Of a DNA stretch of 9,090 nt, positions 5,487 to 9,090 are shown in pieces. Position 1 is the first letter of the stretch. The number at the start of each line of letters is the position of its first letter. Location of the stretch: assembly GCA_026193755.1 (NCBI GenBank), contig JAPHUI010000082.1, positions 1 to 9,090 of the forward strand. Reading direction: 5' to 3'. The notes below the pieces were generated by a model. The model saw only the letters and a program-made list of their open reading frames with translations, did no database searches and was not told the DNA's origin. This DNA is from Ignavibacteriaceae bacterium. Lineage in GTDB: Bacteria; Bacteroidota; Ignavibacteria; Ignavibacteriales; Ignavibacteriaceae. Position numbers and translations under genes: made by a program.

Positions 5487-6173
5487 ATGATAAAGAAAAA
5501 GAAGAAACTTTCGAAAAAAGAGATAAAACAAGATAGCTTAGTCGAATTTTTTTATAATGTCGAGAACTATTTTGAAAAGTATAAAAACAAAATTTTTACA
5601 TATGCAGCAGTTGTTGTGGTAGCTGCAGCGGCTGTCTATTTTTATATCAATCAAAAAGCAGCAAACAACGAAAAAGCAAGTCTGGAACTTTCCAGAGTAA
5701 TGACGTTATTTGATCAGGGTGCATATCTTGAAGCAATTGAGGGAAAACAAGGAAGCAATATCATTGGTCTTAAAAGAATTGTTGAAGAATATGGTGGAAC
5801 CGAGAACGGAGAAACTGCAAAAATCTATCTTGCTGACTGTTATGCCTACCTCGGTAATTATGATGAATCGATAAAATACTATGAAGACTACAGTGGCAGT
5901 ATAGGTTACTTAAAAGCTACAGCTTTAGCAGGCCAGGCGGGATACTATGCTTCGAAACAGAATTACGAAGAAGCGGCGAAATTATATCTTGAAGCTTCAA
6001 AGATATCAGATACTAATGCTGAAAATCCTGATTATTTACTGAACGCAGGAATAAATTATCTAAAAACCGGTGATAAAGACGAAGCAAAAATCCTGTTTAA
6101 TAAAATAAAAGAAGATTATGTTGCTTCTTTAGCACAAAAAGAAGTTGATAAATATCTTGCAATGATTCAATAA
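5487..6173 (+). CDS. Membrane-anchored TPR protein (YfgM-like)
   Basis: This 228-residue protein has a very basic N-terminus (KKKKKLSKKEIK), an amphipathic stretch, one membrane helix at about 36-55 (Ala/Val-rich), then a helical periplasmic part. At least three TPR-like units can be seen: about 110-137 (AKIYLADCYAYLGNYDESIKYY), 144-171 (ATALAGQAGYYASKQNYEEAAKLYLEA) and 183-210 (YLLNAGINYLKTGDKDEAKILF). The inside-positive, single-helix, exported-TPR plan matches YfgM, an ancillary SecYEG subunit linked to periplasmic chaperones, and similar Bacteroidota proteins. Membership is likely, but the role in this organism is an inference. The start has only a weak AGGATA upstream. The 120 bases that follow have no clear terminator. 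Confidence 0.82.
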   Translation: MIKKKKKLSKKEIKQDSLVEFFYNVENYFEKYKNKIFTYAAVVVVAAAAVYFYINQKAANNEKASLELSRVMTLFDQGAYLEAIEGKQGSNIIGLKRIVEEYGGTENGETAKIYLADCYAYLGNYDESIKYYEDYSGSIGYLKATALAGQAGYYASKQNYEEAAKLYLEASKISDTNAENPDYLLNAGINYLKTGDKDEAKILFNKIKEDYVASLAQKEVDKYLAMIQ

Positions 6174-6180
6174 AAAGTTT

Positions 6181-6236
6181 TATCCGTACAGCTCAACATT
6201 ATTAAATTTCTTTAATTAACTTAGTGCTACCGGATA
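6181..6236. other. Possible folded leader or 3' region before efp
   Basis: TATCCG at 6181-6186 pairs with CGGATA at 6231-6236, with AGC/GCT (6190-6192/6226-6228) and an ATTAAA/TTTAAT hairpin (6201-6206/6211-6216) inside. This could be the 3' end of the TPR transcript or part of the efp leader. The inner pairs are AT-rich and weak, and no known riboswitch is recognised. Confidence 0.25.
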
Positions 6237-6293
6237 TCTCATTTCTTTAAAAAATGTTAAAAAAATAAATAACTGTAATAACTATATTTTTAT

Positions 6294-6857
6294 ATGGCAG
6301 ATACTTCAGATTTCAGGAACGGCTTAATAATAAAATTTAAAAATGACTTGTACAGTATCGTAGAGTTTCAACACGTTAAACCAGGTAAGGGTGGTGCGTT
6401 TGTCAGATCTACTCTGAAGAATTTAAGAACAGGCAGAGTTTTAGAAAACACCTTCAGAGCAGGAGAAAAAGTTGAGGTCGTAAGAGTTGAAAGAAGGAAA
6501 TATCAGTATCTCTATTCAGAAGGTGATATGCTGGTTTGCATGGATAATGAAACTTATGAACAAATAAATATTTCGAAGGAATTATTCAGCGAAGGCCTAA
6601 AGTTTCTTAAGGAAAGTGAAGAGGTTGAAATCCTTTTTAATGGTTCTGAAATTATTTCAGTTGAAATTCCAATATTCATTAATCTTAAGGTTGTAGAAAC
6701 CGAACCAGGATTTAGAGGAGACACGGCTACTGGCGCAATGAAACCGGCCAAGCTTGAAACTGGCGCGCAAATTAATGTCCCCCTTTTTATAAATGAAGGA
6801 GATGTTCTTAAGGTAGATACAAGAACCGGGGAATATTCAGAAAGAGTTAAATCTTAA
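6294..6857 (+). CDS. efp: Translation elongation factor P
   Basis: EF-P binds between the P and E sites of the ribosome and restores peptide-bond formation on polyproline stretches. The 187-residue length and three-domain plan are standard: KOW-like domain I (about 1-64) and OB-fold domains II (about 65-128) and III (about 129-187, ending [12 protein letters not shown]). The domain I loop [10 protein letters not shown] carries Lys32 at the tip, equivalent to E. coli Lys34, which is beta-lysylated there. No epmA, epmB or other modification enzyme is in this window, so the modification state is unknown. The ATG has no Shine-Dalgarno site. The accB start is 13 bases after the stop, and the efp-accB-accC order is common across bacteria. 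Confidence 0.97.
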   Translation: MADTSDFRNGLIIKFKNDLYSIVEFQHVKPGKGGAFVRSTLKNLRTGRVLENTFRAGEKVEVVRVERRKYQYLYSEGDMLVCMDNETYEQINISKELFSEGLKFLKESEEVEILFNGSEIISVEIPIFINLKVVETEPGFRGDTATGAMKPAKLETGAQINVPLFINEGDVLKVDTRTGEYSERVKS

Positions 6858-6870
6858 CAAGAGGCTGCAA

Positions 6871-7347
6871 ATGGATTTAGATCTTATTAAAAAACTTGTA
6901 AAAATAGTAGATGCAAGCGGCGTTACTGATCTTGAAATCGAGGAGAGCGGATTAAAGATCAAGATTGCTAAGAAAATCAGAAATACTCAGGTTGTAACAC
7001 AACCACAAATTCCAGTAATACCTTCTCAGCCAGCTGTTAATTCAGCCGCACCTGTAGTTAAAGAAATGGCTGAAAAAAAGACAGAGATTGAAGTACCAGC
7101 AGCTAATTTACACGAAATAAGATCACCTATAGTAGGTACATTTTATAGAGCACCTGCGCCTGATGCAGATTCATATGTTCAGGTAGGTGCTGTCGTATCT
7201 CCGGGTAGTGTGTTATGCATAGTTGAAGCAATGAAGTTGATGAACGAAATTGAATCTGATGTTAGTGGAAAAATTATAAAGATATTAGTTGAAAACGGAA
7301 AACCTGTTGAATATAATCAACCACTCTTTTTAATTGAATTGACCTGA
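6871..7347 (+). CDS. accB: Biotin carboxyl carrier protein of acetyl-CoA carboxylase
   Basis: AccB carries the biotin that shuttles CO2 from biotin carboxylase to the carboxyltransferase in making malonyl-CoA. The N-terminal domain (about 1-38, [28 protein letters not shown]) is the usual AccB start. A Pro/Ala-rich flexible linker spans about 42-80. The biotinyl domain (about 82-158) begins [15 protein letters not shown], and the biotin-accepting Lys122 lies in EAMKLMNEI. The 158-residue length is normal. AGAGG sits 6 bases before the ATG. It is placed between efp and accC, its partner subunit, and 24 bases separate its stop from the accC start. Confidence 0.97.
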   Translation: MDLDLIKKLVKIVDASGVTDLEIEESGLKIKIAKKIRNTQVVTQPQIPVIPSQPAVNSAAPVVKEMAEKKTEIEVPAANLHEIRSPIVGTFYRAPAPDADSYVQVGAVVSPGSVLCIVEAMKLMNEIESDVSGKIIKILVENGKPVEYNQPLFLIELT

Positions 7348-7371
7348 TTACTACTAAACTCCGGATAAATT

Positions 7372-8712
7372 TTGTTTAATAAAATTTTAATAGCCAACCG
7401 AGGCGAAATAGCACTTCGAATAATCCGCACCTGCAAAGAACTCGGAATTAAAACTGTCGCTGTTTATTCCGAAGCCGATAAAGATTCTCTTCATGTTACT
7501 TTTGCAGATGAGGCTGTGTGTATCGGTCCTCCTTTTGGAAAAGACAGTTATCTTAAAATACCAGCTATAATATCTGCGGCACAAGTAACCGGCGCCGATG
7601 CAATTCATCCCGGTTATGGATTTTTAGCTGAAAACGCGAGTTTTTCTGAAATCTGTGAAGAATCAAAGTTAAAGTTTATTGGCCCTTCTCCGGAGATGAT
7701 AAGAGCAATGGGGGATAAATCATATGCTAAAGAAACGATGAGAAAGAATGGAGTGCCCGTTATTCCCGGTAGTGACGGTGTTGTTGAAGATGTTGAACAA
7801 GGAAAAGAACTTGCAAAGGGAATTGGTTATCCTGTAATTATCAAAGCCTCTGCAGGAGGTGGCGGAAAAGGAATGAGAATAGTCTGGGAGGAAAATGATT
7901 TTCAAAAAGCGTTTCAAACTGCCCAGACTGAAGCGGAAGCTGCCTTTGCAAGTTCTGAAGTCTATCTTGAAAAGTTTATAGAAAATCCTCGCCATGTCGA
8001 AATTCAGGTTATGGGAGATTTGCACGGAAACGTTTATCATTACGGAGAAAGAGACTGTTCGATTCAACGCAGACACCAGAAATTAATTGAAGAATCACCT
8101 TCTCCAGCCGTAGATGATGAACTCAGAACTCTAATGGGTGATGCAGCTGTCAAAGGCGCAAAGTCGGTTAAATATGAAGGTGCCGGCACAATTGAATTCC
8201 TTCTCGATAAAAATAAGAATTTTTATTTTATGGAAATGAATACAAGAATTCAGGTTGAGCATCCTGTTAGTGAATTGGTTTATGATGTAGATCTCGTAAG
8301 ACAGCAAATCCTGGTAGCGGCAGGAGAAAAGATAGAAACAAAACCGAAAAAGCCGCATGGCCATGCAATGGAATTCAGAATTAATGCGGAAGATCCAAAA
8401 AATAATTTCAGACCTTCACCCGGCAAAATAAGCTCGCTTCATTTTCCCGGCGGTTTTGGTGTCAGGATTGACTCACATATTTATCAATCTTATTCAATTC
8501 CTCCCTATTATGATTCCTTGATTGCAAAATTAATTGTATGGGGAAAAAATAGAGAACACGCAATTATGAGGGGAAAAAGAGCGTTGGGTGAGTTCATAGT
8601 TGAAGGAATAAAAACAACAATTCCTTTTCACTTACAGGTGCTGGAGGATGAAAGATTTAAAAGTGGAATTTTTGACACAGGTTTTTTAGAAAAATTTGAA
8701 TATTTATCATAA
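7372..8712 (+). CDS. accC: Biotin carboxylase subunit of acetyl-CoA carboxylase (TTG start)
   Basis: AccC uses ATP and bicarbonate to carboxylate the biotin on AccB, the first half of the acetyl-CoA carboxylase reaction. The 446-residue protein has the N-terminal domain ([16 protein letters not shown]), the ATP-grasp with glycine-rich loop AGGGGKGMR (161-169), [15 protein letters not shown] with Lys238, and the catalytic [14 protein letters not shown] (Glu288, Asn290, Arg292), then the C-terminal cap with RINAEDP. The start is a TTG at 7372: an in-frame TAA lies at 7366-7368, no ATG comes between, and the family begins at exactly this point ([12 protein letters not shown]). The length matches accC rather than fused pyruvate or propionyl-CoA carboxylase subunits. 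The gcvH start is 28 bases after the stop. Confidence 0.97.
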   Translation: MFNKILIANRGEIALRIIRTCKELGIKTVAVYSEADKDSLHVTFADEAVCIGPPFGKDSYLKIPAIISAAQVTGADAIHPGYGFLAENASFSEICEESKLKFIGPSPEMIRAMGDKSYAKETMRKNGVPVIPGSDGVVEDVEQGKELAKGIGYPVIIKASAGGGGKGMRIVWEENDFQKAFQTAQTEAEAAFASSEVYLEKFIENPRHVEIQVMGDLHGNVYHYGERDCSIQRRHQKLIEESPSPAVDDELRTLMGDAAVKGAKSVKYEGAGTIEFLLDKNKNFYFMEMNTRIQVEHPVSELVYDVDLVRQQILVAAGEKIETKPKKPHGHAMEFRINAEDPKNNFRPSPGKISSLHFPGGFGVRIDSHIYQSYSIPPYYDSLIAKLIVWGKNREHAIMRGKRALGEFIVEGIKTTIPFHLQVLEDERFKSGIFDTGFLEKFEYLS

Positions 8713-8740
8713 CAAAAAATTATTTACTTAAGAGGGAAAA

Positions 8741-9090
8741 ATGAAAATACCGGAAAATGTTAAATACACAAACGATCACGAGTGGGTTCTGGTTAATGGA
8801 AATATAGGCACAATAGGAATTACAGATTATGCACAGGGAGAATTAGGTGACGTTGTTTTTGTTGATATAGATTCTGAACTTGCCGAGATCTCAAAAGGTG
8901 AATCCTTTGGAACAATTGAAGCAGTAAAAACAGTCAGCGACCTTTTCGCACCTTTTAACGGAAAAGTTATCGAGATCAATAAAAAATTAGCTGATTCTCC
9001 TGAACTTGTTAATACCGATCCTTTTGGTGAGGGCTGGATGATAAAGGCGGAATTAAAAAATCCTGCTGATCTTGACGATCTGCTCAACGC
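8741..9090 (+). CDS. gcvH: Glycine cleavage system H protein, cut at right edge
   Basis: The H protein is the lipoyl carrier that moves the aminomethyl group between the P, T and L proteins in glycine breakdown to a one-carbon unit. The frame is open to the window end (116 whole codons), and the family is about 125-130 residues, so about ten are missing. The N-terminus IPENVKYTNDHEWV, the ITDYAQGELGDVVFVD segment and the lipoylation site GTIEAVKTVSDL with Lys63 are all typical, as is the later DPFGEGWM. GAGGG lies 4 bases before the ATG. It follows accC with a 28-base gap and no terminator in between, so it may share the accBC transcript. The gcvP and gcvT partners are not in the window. Confidence 0.96.
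   Translation, partial: MKIPENVKYTNDHEWVLVNGNIGTIGITDYAQGELGDVVFVDIDSELAEISKGESFGTIEAVKTVSDLFAPFNGKVIEINKKLADSPELVNTDPFGEGWMIKAELKNPADLDDLLN

Noticed and set aside
7720..8076. Long reverse-strand ORF inside accC
   Set aside because: It is a shadow of the well-supported accC frame, with low-complexity Phe/Ser/Ile-rich translation and no family features.
1..9090. CRISPR array, insertion sequence or toxin-antitoxin system
   Set aside because: No regularly spaced repeats, transposase-like protein or paired small toxin and antitoxin genes were seen on either strand.

Overview
This is an AT-rich bacterial window of ordinary housekeeping genes, all on the + strand. The likely source is the Ignavibacteria/Chlorobi side of the Bacteroidota. 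That placement is an inference from the DUF2752 + TM2 gene pair, a FadL/PorV-like outer-membrane protein with a Bacteroidota-style signal peptide ending in Gln, the efp-accB-accC order, and two possible TAnnTTTG promoter elements. Shine-Dalgarno sites are strong at some genes and absent at others, which fits this group better than typical Bacteroides or Flavobacterium.

Layout: (1) 1-285 is the C-terminal part of a LivF-like ABC ATPase. (2) 286-616 has no gene, but it holds a 22-nt exact-looking 3' end of a tmRNA or tRNA-Ala (406-427, ending in CCA) and a small palindrome. It looks like a displaced 3' fragment of the kind integrative elements leave behind. (3) 617-1322 is an overlapping pair of small membrane proteins (DUF2752, then TM2), closed by a hairpin terminator. 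(4) 1445-2592 is dapF (lysine/peptidoglycan precursor) followed by a small uncharacterised protein. (5) 2838-4112 is an outer-membrane beta-barrel gene with a strong Shine-Dalgarno site and a very strong terminator. (6) 4233-5282 is a PHP-type metal-dependent phosphoesterase, followed by tRNA-Arg(CCG) at 5329-5402. (7) 5487-6173 is a membrane-anchored TPR protein of YfgM type. (8) 6294-9090 is efp, accB, accC and the start of gcvH, a tightly spaced run covering translation elongation at polyproline, the first step of fatty-acid synthesis, and the glycine cleavage carrier protein.

I found no CRISPR array, insertion sequence, toxin-antitoxin pair or defence cassette, and nothing I would call a new multi-gene system. 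The most interesting item is the tmRNA/tRNA-Ala 3' fragment. It predicts an intact copy of the gene, and possibly an integrase, to the left of this window.
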